From contig CALLAW010000105.1 in NCBI GenBank assembly GCA_938001865.1, positions 1-53,463 on the forward strand: 53,463 nucleotides of DNA, in the 5' to 3' direction. The notes beneath the pieces are model-generated. The model was not told the origin of the DNA, ran no database searches, and saw nothing but the letters and a program-made list of their open reading frames with translations. Origin of the DNA: an uncultured Saprospiraceae bacterium. Its GTDB lineage: Bacteria; Bacteroidota; Bacteroidia; Chitinophagales; Saprospiraceae. Within the stretch, counting starts at the first letter, position 1. Every line of letters starts with the position of its first letter. This document shows positions 36,988 to 46,589 of this stretch, one piece after another. Made by a program: the position numbers and the translations under genes.

Positions 36988-39900
36988 CTACTTATTCAAA
37001 ACCACTTTTTTAGACAAGATGCCATTCTCTGAAGTGACTTGGATGAGATACATCCCGCTACTCAGATCACTCGCATCGATCGCAGAGTTGTGTTGGTTAC
37101 TTCCTTTCTGCACATCAGATTGCTTCATCAATCTACCTTGAAGTGTATATAATGCCACAGAGTAGTCTATTGCTTCGTTAGCATTATTGATCTGTATGTT
37201 GAATGTTGCACCACTCGGATTAGGGAAGACCTGGAAGTGAGTACCGCTGACATCTAAGTCACTAGTATTGCTCAGTTGGAGACCCGTATCTACGATAGTA
37301 TTCCTTATCTGACTACACTGACCATCAGTCGACGAGCTACTTACACATGCTTTGGATTCGTACAGTTTGAGATCGAGTAACTCGAAGTCATCGATATACC
37401 ATCCAGGGATAAATGTCGTACCAGGCTGGACCGCAGGAGACGTATTGTCATCACTACCCCATCTGAATCTCACGACAATCTCTTGACCTGCGAACTCTGT
37501 AAGGTCGATGTATGAATCCTTATATCCATTGCTGTTGCCACTAAATGCTTGTAAACTTGGGATCGCAAACGTACCAAACTGGAGTGTAGTCTCATATCCA
37601 TTGTGAATAAACTTGTCATCAACAAACTGGAAAGTATTACCTCCATCAGTACTCACCATTACAAATCCTCCATCTGCTCTGAGCTCAGTCTCATAAGCGT
37701 GGTGGAATCTGAGTACAGGAAAGTCTCCAGTCACCATGATTGGTGGTGAATCGAGAGTCTGGTCTGACTCATCAGCTACTGACTCCACCCACCATGATCT
37801 CTCTCCACTATTAGGGAAGATAGTCACTACATTGAAGACATTGAACCCTTCTAAGAATCCTACTACCCAATCTCCAGCATCTCTTATCGGATCATAGAAT
37901 GTCCGAGTACTCATGATATTCTGATCAGTAGCGTATGTCACTGTAAATGATTCCTCTCTCAGAGTCTCAACATCACCAAAGTCCCATGAGATCATATTGC
38001 CTGATACTGTCGGTTCCACTGAGGCAGTTGACGATTGATATGTCATCCCAGTAGGGACTTCATCAGTAATCACCACATTATTAGCCATGTCCTCTGTGTG
38101 ATTAGCATAGTAGATATCTACTGTGATCTCATCTCCTGGCTTGATGACTGTAGTTGCAGTCTTCTGTATTTTCAATTCTTTGATACATGTCGGTAGAGGC
38201 TCGAAGTTTTCGAAGCCATCCAAGTGGTTCATTGAATCACCTTGATCAGCGAGGTATCCAAGGCCTCTACGGGCAAATACTTCCCAAATCATACAATTGT
38301 GTACTCCGTCATAATTCAAGTTATCCGCTTCGAATATAGCATCTCTACCATCTACGAATCCGGGTCTACATGGCTGTATCATCATGGCATCAGTGACGAG
38401 CTTGACAGCTCTGAAGTTACCTGACTCTGTATTAGAGAGATCTTCGTCAAATCCATAGAGATCAACGAATGCCCAGTACATATCCCAGAGCATTACACTC
38501 CATACTGCACCTACACCGTGAGGCACAGAAGCATTAGCAATATCATCGTATGTCTGAGGGTTGATAGACATGTCAGTACTGTATGGGAATACTCTGATCC
38601 CACCTCCATTGACACCTTCGCCATTGATATATGGTGACATCCCTCTGATTTCTTCTCCGAAGTTATCCGCATCAGTACCGATTACTAATGCACAGAAGTC
38701 ACTCCAACCTTCTCCCATCTGCTCACCTGTGTCCCCTGTACCATCTCCATCGGTGTCTAAGTTAAATAGGCAACCTGAATTACCACTCCCTCCTGTGAGT
38801 CTCGTAGAGATTCCATGACCAAACTCGTGAGCCACGATCGCATTGTCAAATGAGGCATCGAACTGGCTTGGACCTGTTGACTCCATCTCTTCGATATTGA
38901 TGATTACGTCATCTCCTCCAGCCATGATATTTCTTATACGATCACAGTCACTCTTCCCCATAAATACTGTAGGGATTGTTACTGGCTCTGGGATATCACC
39001 CGCAGCCATATTAAGGAGCTCTTCGCCTGTACCACCATTGACACCTTCTACATTACAGATCACACATGCTACTGCTCCAGCATTCTGAGCAAAGAGTGCT
39101 TTCTCTGAGAAGAAACACTCTCCTCTATCTATCATCGCTACGTTACCTACGACCTCTGTGACATTATCTACAGGATTACAGACTTGTGTACCACCTTGGA
39201 TATTACCATCAGTCGCCAATACAACCTTGCCATTAATCGGGCTATCTGCATAGTCAAATGCCCAGAGAGGATCATCAGCTGCTAATCCTACAGGGATGAA
39301 TCCAGCTATACTTGCTGGAGACTCTACACTGAAGAGGTTGTCGCCACCTTGATCCCAAAGGAACATCTGCATCCTACCGTTTCCTCCCTCTGGAGGTGTT
39401 GCAAAGTTTGCATTGTTAGTCCCTGATCCGTCAAAAGCTTCTGCATTGACATGGTCTCCTCCGAACCCACCATTACCGTAGTTATTTGATTGGAAATTTC
39501 CATTCTCTTCGTTGAATCCGAAGTAATAGAAGTAATCATGCATTTTGTTAACCGAGTAAAACAGGTTAGTAATCGCTGCATCACTATTGAATATTGGCTC
39601 TTCCTCTGTGAGGTGATCGTAGATGAATTGGAGATCATCTCCACCATCTGGCTCGTCATCTAAGGAGAAGTTGTTTTGCTCTCTATCTTGGTAGGCATGG
39701 ACGTTATTCCCTCTAGTGATTGTGTATTCTGCTCCATCTGCACCATTGGTATCGTGCCACCCAAATGGTGATGCAATGTCATCTGCTGGCTCTGTGACTA
39801 CGATATGAGGACCATGTATCGGACTCTCAGTAGGCCACTCGTAGACCTTGTATGATGCACCGTCACCTGCCACCATTGCTGCACTGTGAGCTGCCTCTTG

Positions 39901-40608
39901 TGTCTTAGCTTCTGTATCACTCAATGCCTCTGCGTGGTGTGATCCACACGACTCACCTTGCTTATGGTTGTGATTACAGTAGACAGTATAGTTGTGGATA
40001 TGCACGAGATCACCATTACTCCCATGTACAGAGATAGAGAGGTAATCCGAAGATCCTTTGAGATCTACATCGAGAGTCCAGACTGGTAAGATCTTACCTC
40101 CATCATATCTGTACTCCTTGTGCATCTTGATTGGTTGAGAGACGAATGGGACATTCGCTGCGATCAGAGAGCCATCTTCTTGCTCTGTGACTTCAATCGT
40201 ATTGGCCTTGATGGCATGTCCGAGTCTTTTGCCGGTAAGTGATACCGCCTCTTGTGGGCTAAGTGTGTACTTCCCTCTATCGAGTAAGTCTGAGATACCA
40301 GAGATAGCTCTATTTCCTGAGATCGAGAGATTGTTATCTGCAGACTGTATCACATTGAGAGTGGCATTGCTGATAATAATATCTCCTATGGCTTGATTAT
40401 AGTAATGTATCTGTCCTACTCCTCCATTGAGAGTAGCAGTCTGGATATACTTGAGGTCATAGAGGTCATCTTTGGTTACATCAAGGTCAGCAGATTGCGT
40501 GATGATGTATTCTTTGATCTCCTGTTGAGTGAGCTCTGACTGAGCTGCGAGAGTATTGATCAATAGCAAAGATGCTATGATGAATATCGATAGGTGTCTT
40601 TTAAGCAT
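36988..40608 (-). CDS. M36 (fungalysin) metallopeptidase with T9SS sorting domain
   Basis: The 1206 residues start with a signal peptide (MLKRHLSIFIIASLLLINTL, to about 24), then an FTP propeptide-type region with DLYDLKYIQTATLNGGVGQIHYYNQ. The catalytic zinc motif is HEFGH (594-598) with the third ligand in GEGWSD about 50 residues on. A PA-type insert (CFFSEKALFAQNAGAVACVICN) lies before it. Next come a DUF11-type domain (about 815-920), a carbohydrate-binding or MAM-like sandwich, and a C-terminal type A sorting domain (FPNPSGATFNIQIN, SSGMYLIQVTSENG). It should be secreted by the T9SS and degrade extracellular protein. A frame extends to 40674, but the ATG at 40608 starts the signal peptide. 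Confidence 0.9.
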   Translation of the reverse strand: MLKRHLSIFIIASLLLINTLAAQSELTQQEIKEYIITQSADLDVTKDDLYDLKYIQTATLNGGVGQIHYYNQAIGDIIISNATLNVIQSADNNLSISGNRAISGISDLLDRGKYTLSPQEAVSLTGKRLGHAIKANTIEVTEQEDGSLIAANVPFVSQPIKMHKEYRYDGGKILPVWTLDVDLKGSSDYLSISVHGSNGDLVHIHNYTVYCNHNHKQGESCGSHHAEALSDTEAKTQEAAHSAAMVAGDGASYKVYEWPTESPIHGPHIVVTEPADDIASPFGWHDTNGADGAEYTITRGNNVHAYQDREQNNFSLDDEPDGGDDLQFIYDHLTEEEPIFNSDAAITNLFYSVNKMHDYFYYFGFNEENGNFQSNNYGNGGFGGDHVNAEAFDGSGTNNANFATPPEGGNGRMQMFLWDQGGDNLFSVESPASIAGFIPVGLAADDPLWAFDYADSPINGKVVLATDGNIQGGTQVCNPVDNVTEVVGNVAMIDRGECFFSEKALFAQNAGAVACVICNVEGVNGGTGEELLNMAAGDIPEPVTIPTVFMGKSDCDRIRNIMAGGDDVIINIEEMESTGPSQFDASFDNAIVAHEFGHGISTRLTGGSGNSGCLFNLDTDGDGTGDTGEQMGEGWSDFCALVIGTDADNFGEEIRGMSPYINGEGVNGGGIRVFPYSTDMSINPQTYDDIANASVPHGVGAVWSVMLWDMYWAFVDLYGFDEDLSNTESGNFRAVKLVTDAMMIQPCRPGFVDGRDAIFEADNLNYDGVHNCMIWEVFARRGLGYLADQGDSMNHLDGFENFEPLPTCIKELKIQKTATTVIKPGDEITVDIYYANHTEDMANNVVITDEVPTGMTYQSSTASVEPTVSGNMISWDFGDVETLREESFTVTYATDQNIMSTRTFYDPIRDAGDWVVGFLEGFNVFNVVTIFPNSGERSWWVESVADESDQTLDSPPIMVTGDFPVLRFHHAYETELRADGGFVMVSTDGGNTFQFVDDKFIHNGYETTLQFGTFAIPSLQAFSGNSNGYKDSYIDLTEFAGQEIVVRFRWGSDDNTSPAVQPGTTFIPGWYIDDFELLDLKLYESKACVSSSSTDGQCSQIRNTIVDTGLQLSNTSDLDVSGTHFQVFPNPSGATFNIQINNANEAIDYSVALYTLQGRLMKQSDVQKGSNQHNSAIDASDLSSGMYLIQVTSENGILSKKVVLNK

Positions 40609-40740
40609 AGTTTTGAGTGTTTTTTTAGATTGAATACAATATACAATATCTCGGTATATTAATTCTAAATACATTTACATCAATATTGTTTTTGGTGCCA
40701 ACAAGACAAAACAAGTCAGTAAAAGATAAAATCAGCTAGC

Positions 40741-41469
40741 ATGAAGACGAAAGATACTTACATCATGGGTCGAAAACCCATCATCGATGCCCTTGAGAGT
40801 GAGCAGCAAATAGAGAGAGTATGGCTCGATAAGAATGTAAGAGGAGAGGTAGAAAAAGACCTCCGATATCTGTGTCGTCAGAGAGGTGTCCATCTCCAAG
40901 CAGTACCTAAGCAGAAGCTCAATGTCCTCGTAAAGTCCACTAATCATCAAGGTGTCGTTGCCCTTATCAGTCCGATCCAATTCTACGAGATAGAGGATGT
41001 CCTCCAACTCTCTTATGAGCATGGCCGTCAAGCAAGATTCGTAGCCCTAGATGGGATCGAAGACACTCGCAACCTTGGGGCTATCGCTAGGACTGCTCTC
41101 TGGTTTGGGGCAGATGCTCTCATCGTCCCGATCAAAGGTACTGCTGGTATCCATGCAGGTACGATCAAGTCATCGGCTGGTGCTCTACTTACTCTCAAAG
41201 TCTGTAAGGCAATCGAACTCAAAAAATCTGTTCAGTTTCTCAAGGACTCAGGTGCTCTCATCATTGGAGCTGATGCTAAAGGGACTCCTCTCAAAGAAAT
41301 CAAGACACCTGACCAACCCTTCGTACTCGTGATGGGTAATGAAGAGAAGGGGCTCTCCCCATCAATCACAGATCGATGTGACATTATTACTGCTATCCAT
41401 GGTACAGATGCAATAGACTCCCTCAATGTGAGTGTCGCAGCTGGCATATTGATGCATCACTTTATGTAA
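40741..41469 (+). CDS. rlmB: 23S rRNA (guanosine-2'-O)-methyltransferase RlmB
   Basis: This SPOUT-fold methyltransferase modifies G2251 in the peptidyl-transferase loop. The 242 residues show the N-terminal substrate domain with MGRKPIIDALESEQQIERVW, then ALDGIEDTRNLGAIARTALWFG, HAGTIKSSAGAL, VLVMGNEEKGLSP and the knot end DSLNVSVAAGILMHHF. TrmH-family paralogues look similar, so the exact target is a family-level call. It is divergent from the M36 gene with 132 bases between starts, and no promoter consensus was seen. Confidence 0.9.
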   Translation: MKTKDTYIMGRKPIIDALESEQQIERVWLDKNVRGEVEKDLRYLCRQRGVHLQAVPKQKLNVLVKSTNHQGVVALISPIQFYEIEDVLQLSYEHGRQARFVALDGIEDTRNLGAIARTALWFGADALIVPIKGTAGIHAGTIKSSAGALLTLKVCKAIELKKSVQFLKDSGALIIGADAKGTPLKEIKTPDQPFVLVMGNEEKGLSPSITDRCDIITAIHGTDAIDSLNVSVAAGILMHHFM

Positions 41470-41575
41470 ATATAATGAGAAGTGATAATTAGATAGACTT
41501 ATCTAAGTATGATTACAGCCTTAAAGTAGAAGAGTATCACTGACTCAGATACCACGGTACATAATTAGATTGCAC

Positions 41576-42427
41576 CTAATGGCAATCATGGGCAATACCC
41601 AATACATAATCTTCTACGACATTGAGCTGAGGTGCAGTATCGCTTCCGCTAAAATGGGTGAGTGTAGTATCTCGGAGTTGCTCGCGGGCAAATGCTGTCA
41701 AGTATTTACTGATTGGCTTGTACGTCCAGTGCCACTTCTCTTCTTCATAGCCAGTTGGTCTTTGTTCACCTTTAGCAGTATAGACAAGATAGTATCCATA
41801 GTCATTGGCATTAGTTAGGAGCCACTGGTAGATGAGTTTACCACTACCAGACTCGAAGTAAGCATTGTCAAAGGCATTGAGGTCAATGTCTGTCCCCCAG
41901 TGATGCCTTGAAGCTCCTGGCATTGCACTATACTTCATGATTTCTTTAGCTCTTAGTGCTGGATCTGAGATATCTGTGGCCGCATTGATTCCGCTACTCA
42001 ATATCCGCTTACCACTCCACTTAGCTTCCCAGATCGATCGCTGATAATCGAAGTTACGGGCAGCTGACCTGATGACGAGTTTGTGTCCAGCAGCGGTCGC
42101 GGCAGCCGTCATTTGCTCATAAGCGGCTAAGGCATCAGTATGCATCATGATCCCTACCTTATCAGTATGCTCCTGTGGAATCTTGCTGAATTGTGGATGC
42201 TCACGAGGGTCAAACCTCCCCAAGATGAAGTCAAGTGTCAATAAACTTTCGTAAGGATTCTCTTCCATTATTTGTAGTTCTGGATCAGCTATTGGACTGG
42301 GCTTTGCGTCTGTTTGCGTATTGACTTTAGCTTGACTGCTGGCTGTACGGGTAGTATCACCTGAGCAACTGACCCATAGGATACCTAGTAATATGCTCAT
42401 GCCTATGAGTAACTGTCTCTTATGCAT
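41576..42427 (-). CDS. M15 (VanY-type) D-alanyl-D-alanine carboxypeptidase lipoprotein
   Basis: The 283 residues have a lipoprotein signal (acylated Cys21, in WVSCSGD), a Ser/Thr-rich linker and an M15B zinc peptidase domain (about 110-250). The zinc ligands are visible in SRHHWGTDIDLN and EKWHWTYKP, and the conserved SAARNFDYQRSIWEAKW precedes them. It trims peptidoglycan stem peptides in the periplasm. Its start overlaps the end of the upstream unknown gene by eight bases, so the two are translationally linked. The C-end is followed by the convergent rlmB about 105 bases away. Confidence 0.9.
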   Translation of the reverse strand: MHKRQLLIGMSILLGILWVSCSGDTTRTASSQAKVNTQTDAKPSPIADPELQIMEENPYESLLTLDFILGRFDPREHPQFSKIPQEHTDKVGIMMHTDALAAYEQMTAAATAAGHKLVIRSAARNFDYQRSIWEAKWSGKRILSSGINAATDISDPALRAKEIMKYSAMPGASRHHWGTDIDLNAFDNAYFESGSGKLIYQWLLTNANDYGYYLVYTAKGEQRPTGYEEEKWHWTYKPISKYLTAFAREQLRDTTLTHFSGSDTAPQLNVVEDYVLGIAHDCH

Positions 42428-43829
42428 TCCCAGTATTGAAGTTGAACATTCCTCTCTTCTCTATCAACTCTGCGACACTTGTAGGGACACCATCTCTCCA
42501 ACCGTCAGTATTGTTTGCAATCTTAGCTCTGATATCATGTGGGAAGATCTTGAGTTGTGCTTCATTATATCCTTCGATCGGGATGAGCTGCTTACTTTCC
42601 AAGAGGTATTGATAGAGAAACTCCATCCCCTCTGGAACCATAAGATTGTTCAATGTCAGTAGCTCTCCAGTCTCAGTATTGATAGCAGGATAGACATAGA
42701 TGCTGATACTCCTCGTAAAGAGCTCACCAAATGCGACTAAGAGCCTTCCATCCTTGTTCTCTTCGTACTTCTTCTCTATGAGCTCCTTCAGCTCTAATAT
42801 CCCGATCACTAGACCCAACTTAGTCACCTTGTAATCTTGGAGATAGTTGATCAGTCGTTGATGATTACTGCAGTTAGAGATGATTGTAATATAGTTGAGT
42901 GATCCGATAGCATCAGCTCTCTCGATGAAGTCTTTGTCACTGATCTTCCCATCTTTTATCAAATTATCAAGGGTGAGCTCGGCGACTACTCTTGCCTTCT
43001 TAGCCTCGACATCTGGCTCCCCTTTGAATTGCTCGAGACTGCTGTCTAGTACATCTTGAGTGACCTTAGTCGGTGGTTGGTAGTGACCTCGTACGACTAC
43101 GAGTGGCTTCTTATAGAGGAACTCTGAAGCATGGATACCTAGACCATTAGCATCAAACATGGCTACCTCCGTCAGACCGTGTTTGACTAGATCGAGAGAG
43201 AGTAGACTCTGCTTGACGTGTGTATAGTCAGGACCACTGAGTCTCATCATATCTACCTCTACTCTCCCCTTGATCCCATCTACAAGTGACTCTACGAATC
43301 CCTCAAGGTCATCATGATAGTTATAGCAGGCGTAGATCATATTTACCCCGAGTAGACCGATCGCCTCTTGTTGGAGGAGATTGTTCCTATCCTTCATCTT
43401 TACATGGATGATCAGATCGTTGGGCTGACCATTGGGATCTAGTTGAAATCTGACTCCCATCCAGCCATTGCCTTTGATCGTCCGAGAGTAGTTGATCGCA
43501 GAGACTGTATCTGCGAATACAAAGAACTTCGTCGAATCATTGGTATCCACTAATCTCTCTTCTAAGAGGTCAAACTCATGATTGAGCATCTTATAGAGTC
43601 TAGACTCGCAGACATATCTTCCTGATTTTTCGGGACCATAGATGGCATCAGAGTATGACTTATCATAGGCTGACATCGTCTTAGCTATCGTACCAGCAGC
43701 AGCACCTACCTTGAAGAAGTTACGAGCCACTTCTTGACCAGCACCGATCTCCGCAAATGTGCCGTAGATGGTATTGTCAAGATTGATATTGAGTGCTTTT
43801 TGTTCTGGTTTTAGGATTTCGCGAGCCAT
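42420..43829 (-). CDS. Conserved cytosolic protein of unknown function, often mislabelled as TonB-dependent receptor
   Basis: The 469 residues have no signal peptide or membrane segment and begin MAREILKPEQKALNINLDNT, followed by IYGTFAEIGAGQEVARNFFK and AGTIAKTMSAYD. I recall this strongly conserved text from Bacteroidota, Cyanobacteria and other groups, where it carries inconsistent names such as TonB-dependent receptor or nucleotidyltransferase. Neither is supported here: there is no plug/barrel pattern and no nucleotidyltransferase motif that I can see. The middle holds a DGIKGRVEVDMMRLSGPDY stretch. It overlaps the M15 carboxypeptidase by eight bases (ATGCATAA) and has a -7 element about 55 bases upstream of the ATG. 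Confidence 0.75.
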   Translation of the reverse strand: MAREILKPEQKALNINLDNTIYGTFAEIGAGQEVARNFFKVGAAAGTIAKTMSAYDKSYSDAIYGPEKSGRYVCESRLYKMLNHEFDLLEERLVDTNDSTKFFVFADTVSAINYSRTIKGNGWMGVRFQLDPNGQPNDLIIHVKMKDRNNLLQQEAIGLLGVNMIYACYNYHDDLEGFVESLVDGIKGRVEVDMMRLSGPDYTHVKQSLLSLDLVKHGLTEVAMFDANGLGIHASEFLYKKPLVVVRGHYQPPTKVTQDVLDSSLEQFKGEPDVEAKKARVVAELTLDNLIKDGKISDKDFIERADAIGSLNYITIISNCSNHQRLINYLQDYKVTKLGLVIGILELKELIEKKYEENKDGRLLVAFGELFTRSISIYVYPAINTETGELLTLNNLMVPEGMEFLYQYLLESKQLIPIEGYNEAQLKIFPHDIRAKIANNTDGWRDGVPTSVAELIEKRGMFNFNTGNA

Positions 43830-43883
43830 TGAATTTTTAGCTTATTTAGAGTGAGTGACCTTCTCGTGGTCTGCTAATGAGCA

Positions 43884-43891
43884 CAAATATA
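43884..43891 (-). promoter_or_regulatory. -7 promoter element of the unknown/M15 operon
   Basis: TATATTTG on the minus strand fits TAnnTTTG, 55 bases upstream of the ATG at 43829. No -33 element was found. Confidence 0.4.
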
Positions 43892-43921
43892 CAAGATATC
43901 TTTCATGACTATCGGCTCAGT

Positions 43922-43967
43922 GTGTTACACTTAACGTAGAATGGTATTACTTTTGTGCTACACTTAA
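43922..43967. repeat. Two direct copies of GTGYTACACTTAA in the mnmG upstream region
   Basis: GTGTTACACTTAA at 43922-43934 and GTGCTACACTTAA at 43955-43967 are identical except one base and are exactly 33 bases apart, about three helical turns. They flank the plus-strand -7 element TACTTTTG at 43948-43955 and lie between two divergent genes, a layout that suits a regulator binding site. Confidence 0.5.
43948..43955 (+). promoter_or_regulatory. -7 promoter element of mnmG
   Basis: TACTTTTG matches TAnnTTTG and would give a leader of about 70 bases before the ATG at 44033. No TTTG stands 19-20 bases upstream. Confidence 0.4.
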
Positions 43968-44032
43968 GTCTAAGACAGACGGATTAGCTGTCGCTAAAAT
44001 GTAATATTACGTCACTCAGTAGAATACGAGCA

Positions 44033-45898
44033 ATGTTTCCAAAATATGATGTCATAGTGGTCGGTGCAGGACATGCAGGATGTGAGGCAGCAGTAGCAGC
44101 AGCTAACTTGGGGTCTTCAGTCCTCCTTGCTACGATGAATATGAACACGATTGCACAGATGTCATGCAATCCAGCAATGGGTGGTGTGGCCAAAGGGCAA
44201 ATCGTCAGAGAGATCGATGCCATGGGTGGCTACAGTGGTATCGTCACGGATCACACCATGATCCAATTCAGGATGCTCAATAAGTCTAAGGGACCTGCTA
44301 TGTGGAGTCCTAGAGCACAGAGTGATCGGATGGAGTTTGCTGGCAAGTGGAGACAGATGCTTGAGGCACATCCCAATATCGACTTCTGGCAAGAGATGGT
44401 CACAGGACTCATGATCAAAGACGGGAGGTGTGTCGGCGTACATACAGGCATCGGTCTAGAGATAGAGTCTAAGACGGTCGTCCTTACCAATGGTACCTTC
44501 CTCAACGGGCTCATCCATATCGGCGATAAGAACTTTGGTGGTGGTCGAGCAGGAGAGAGAGCAGCTACTGGGATCACCGAACAGCTCGTCGGACTAGGCT
44601 TCGAAGCTGGACGGATGAAGACAGGCACACCTCCAAGGATAGATGGACGATCACTCAACTGGGAGGCTATGGAATTGCAACCCGGAGATGAAGATGTCAC
44701 AGGATTCTCCTATCTCGATACTCCTAAGCCTGAGACTCAAGTCCCCTGTCACATCACGTATACCAATCCCGAAGTACACGATACTCTCAAAGAAGGATTC
44801 CATAGATCACCAATGTTCAACGGTCGTATCCAAGGTCTTGGACCACGATACTGCCCATCGATAGAAGATAAGATCAATCGCTTTGCTGAGAGAGAACGTC
44901 ACCAACTCTTCGTCGAACCAGAAGGACGTAATACTTGTGAGATATATGTCAATGGATTCTCATCGTCACTGCCCGAAGATGTGCAGTACAAGGCATTGAA
45001 AAAAGTCGTTGGATTTGAAAATATGAAGATGTTCAGGCCGGGATATGCCATAGAGTATGACTTCTTCCCGCCAACTCAACTCTCCATCAGTCTCGAGACT
45101 AGGCTAGTCCCTAATCTCTTTTTTGCTGGACAGATCAATGGTACCACTGGGTACGAAGAAGCTGGATCGCAAGGCATGATCGCTGGTATCAATGCTCACC
45201 TCAAACATCGCGAAGAAGAGCCATTCGTACTTAAGCGATCGGATGCCTATATCGGTGTACTCGTCGATGACCTTGTCAACAAAGGGACCAAAGAACCCTA
45301 CCGAATGTTTACCAGCAGAGCTGAGTATCGTATCCTCCTCAGACAGGATAATGCAGACCTGAGGTTGACGCCACTCGCAGAGCAGTTAGGAGTGATGAAT
45401 ATCGAAGAGAGAGTAGTACGTGTCAATGCCAAACAGGAGGCAATGCGTACACTCACCAAAGCACTAGATAAGCTCAGTGTGACTGAGTCTCAAGCTAATG
45501 GATATCTCGAGTCTGTAGGATCTACTCCGATCAACCAACAGGTCAAGATCATGTCTCTCTTGCGGAGACCCAATATCAGCATCCATGGACTCGCCAATGT
45601 CATCCCAAGTCTCAAAGAAGAGATCAGCACGATGGAAGCTAGCCACATCGAATCAGCAGAGGTGGCGATCAAGTACGAAGGCTATATCCAGAAAGAACAA
45701 GAGATGGCAAATAAGATGAACCGCCTCGAATCAGTGAAGATCAAGGAAGGAACAGACTATCATCGACTAGAGTCACTCTCTGCCGAAGCCCGAGAGAAAC
45801 TTACCTCGCAGAGACCTCGTACTATCGGTCAAGCGAGTAGGATCAGTGGAGTGTCTCCATCGGACATCTCTGTACTGCTAGTCCACATGGGGAGGTAG
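44033..45898 (+). CDS. mnmG: tRNA uridine-5-carboxymethylaminomethyl modification enzyme MnmG
   Basis: With MnmE this FAD-dependent enzyme makes cmnm5U at the wobble base of some tRNAs. The 621 residues begin with the FAD-binding motif VVGAGHAGCEAAVAA (9-23) and contain SCNPAMGGVAKGQIVREIDA, the catalytic-Cys region KTGTPPRIDGRS, GPRYCPSIEDK, the second FAD element FFAGQINGTTGYEEAGSQG and the C-terminal helical domain ending GVSPSDISVLLVHMGR. Length and motifs are fully normal. It is divergent from the 469-residue gene and 86 bases upstream of the SOUL gene. Confidence 0.97.
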   Translation: MFPKYDVIVVGAGHAGCEAAVAAANLGSSVLLATMNMNTIAQMSCNPAMGGVAKGQIVREIDAMGGYSGIVTDHTMIQFRMLNKSKGPAMWSPRAQSDRMEFAGKWRQMLEAHPNIDFWQEMVTGLMIKDGRCVGVHTGIGLEIESKTVVLTNGTFLNGLIHIGDKNFGGGRAGERAATGITEQLVGLGFEAGRMKTGTPPRIDGRSLNWEAMELQPGDEDVTGFSYLDTPKPETQVPCHITYTNPEVHDTLKEGFHRSPMFNGRIQGLGPRYCPSIEDKINRFAERERHQLFVEPEGRNTCEIYVNGFSSSLPEDVQYKALKKVVGFENMKMFRPGYAIEYDFFPPTQLSISLETRLVPNLFFAGQINGTTGYEEAGSQGMIAGINAHLKHREEEPFVLKRSDAYIGVLVDDLVNKGTKEPYRMFTSRAEYRILLRQDNADLRLTPLAEQLGVMNIEERVVRVNAKQEAMRTLTKALDKLSVTESQANGYLESVGSTPINQQVKIMSLLRRPNISIHGLANVIPSLKEEISTMEASHIESAEVAIKYEGYIQKEQEMANKMNRLESVKIKEGTDYHRLESLSAEAREKLTSQRPRTIGQASRISGVSPSDISVLLVHMGR

Positions 45899-45947
45899 AG
45901 TCAGTAGTCATAGCTTACTTTGTAGAACAACCTATCCTTGTTTTTTG

Positions 45948-45971
45948 TATTGATTATACACATAATCAATA
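45948..45971. promoter_or_regulatory. 24-base perfect inverted repeat upstream of the SOUL gene
   Basis: TATTGATTAT and its exact complement ATAATCAATA flank ACAC, ending 13 bases before the ATG at 45985. It could be an operator for a dimeric repressor or a small RNA hairpin covering the ribosome-binding region. Confidence 0.45.
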
Positions 45972-45984
45972 ACACCTCTTTTCT

Positions 45985-46581
45985 ATGAAAATCATACTTG
46001 GAATCCTAGGACTCATCGTCATTACCTTTGTAGTGATACAGGTATACGCGATGAAATCTCAGAAAGGGATCGAGACTTATCCTTATACTGTCAAGCAGAA
46101 ATACCAAGATTTCGAAATCCGAGATTATGAGGCTAGCCTATTTACATCAGTGAATCTCACTACAGGTAATTACAAAGAATCATCTAGCAAAGGTTTCTCC
46201 ATCTTAGCAGGATATATCTTTGGTGGTAATGATAAAGGCGAAAAGATCGCTATGACATCACCTGTAGCGATGTCGCTTGAGGATTCTATGACTATGATGT
46301 TTATGGTGCCTAAGCGGAAAACGATGAAGACTCTGCCCACACCCAACGACTCGCAAGTCCAATTTGTAGAAGCTCCGCCTAAGACTGTTGCTGCTCTCTC
46401 ATTTGGAGGGTGGGCCGATGATGAGAAAATCGATAAGTACAAGACTAAACTGACTCAAGCCCTCAATAAGGAAGGTTTCAAGTACTCAGATCGTTTCTAC
46501 TTCTTGGGATATAATGCCCCTTATGAGATATTCAATCGCAAAAACGAAGTAATCGTTGAGTTGAATAATCCTGAGTTGTAG
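45985..46581 (+). CDS. SOUL-family haem-binding protein
   Basis: The 198 residues have an N-terminal membrane segment (about 3-22) and a SOUL/p22HBP domain: IETYPYTVKQKYQDFEIRDYE, FSILAGYIFGGNDKGEKIAMTSPV, then MMFMVPKRKTMKTLPTP and a C-terminal FYFLGYNAPYEIFNRKNEV. The family binds tetrapyrroles in eukaryotes; the bacterial role is not established. A perfect inverted repeat just before the start hints at regulation. It converges with the enoyl-CoA hydratase gene, with eight bases between stops. Confidence 0.9.
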   Translation: MKIILGILGLIVITFVVIQVYAMKSQKGIETYPYTVKQKYQDFEIRDYEASLFTSVNLTTGNYKESSSKGFSILAGYIFGGNDKGEKIAMTSPVAMSLEDSMTMMFMVPKRKTMKTLPTPNDSQVQFVEAPPKTVAALSFGGWADDEKIDKYKTKLTQALNKEGFKYSDRFYFLGYNAPYEIFNRKNEVIVELNNPEL

Positions 46582-46589
46582 GTCTGTGC

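Noticed and set aside
42420-43829. TonB-dependent receptor
   Set aside because: No signal peptide, plug domain or beta-barrel pattern; the name seems to come from an annotation error in the family.
44033-45898. Antisense frames of 60-149 codons over mnmG
   Set aside because: mnmG is complete with all motifs; the antisense frames have no start context and no family pattern.
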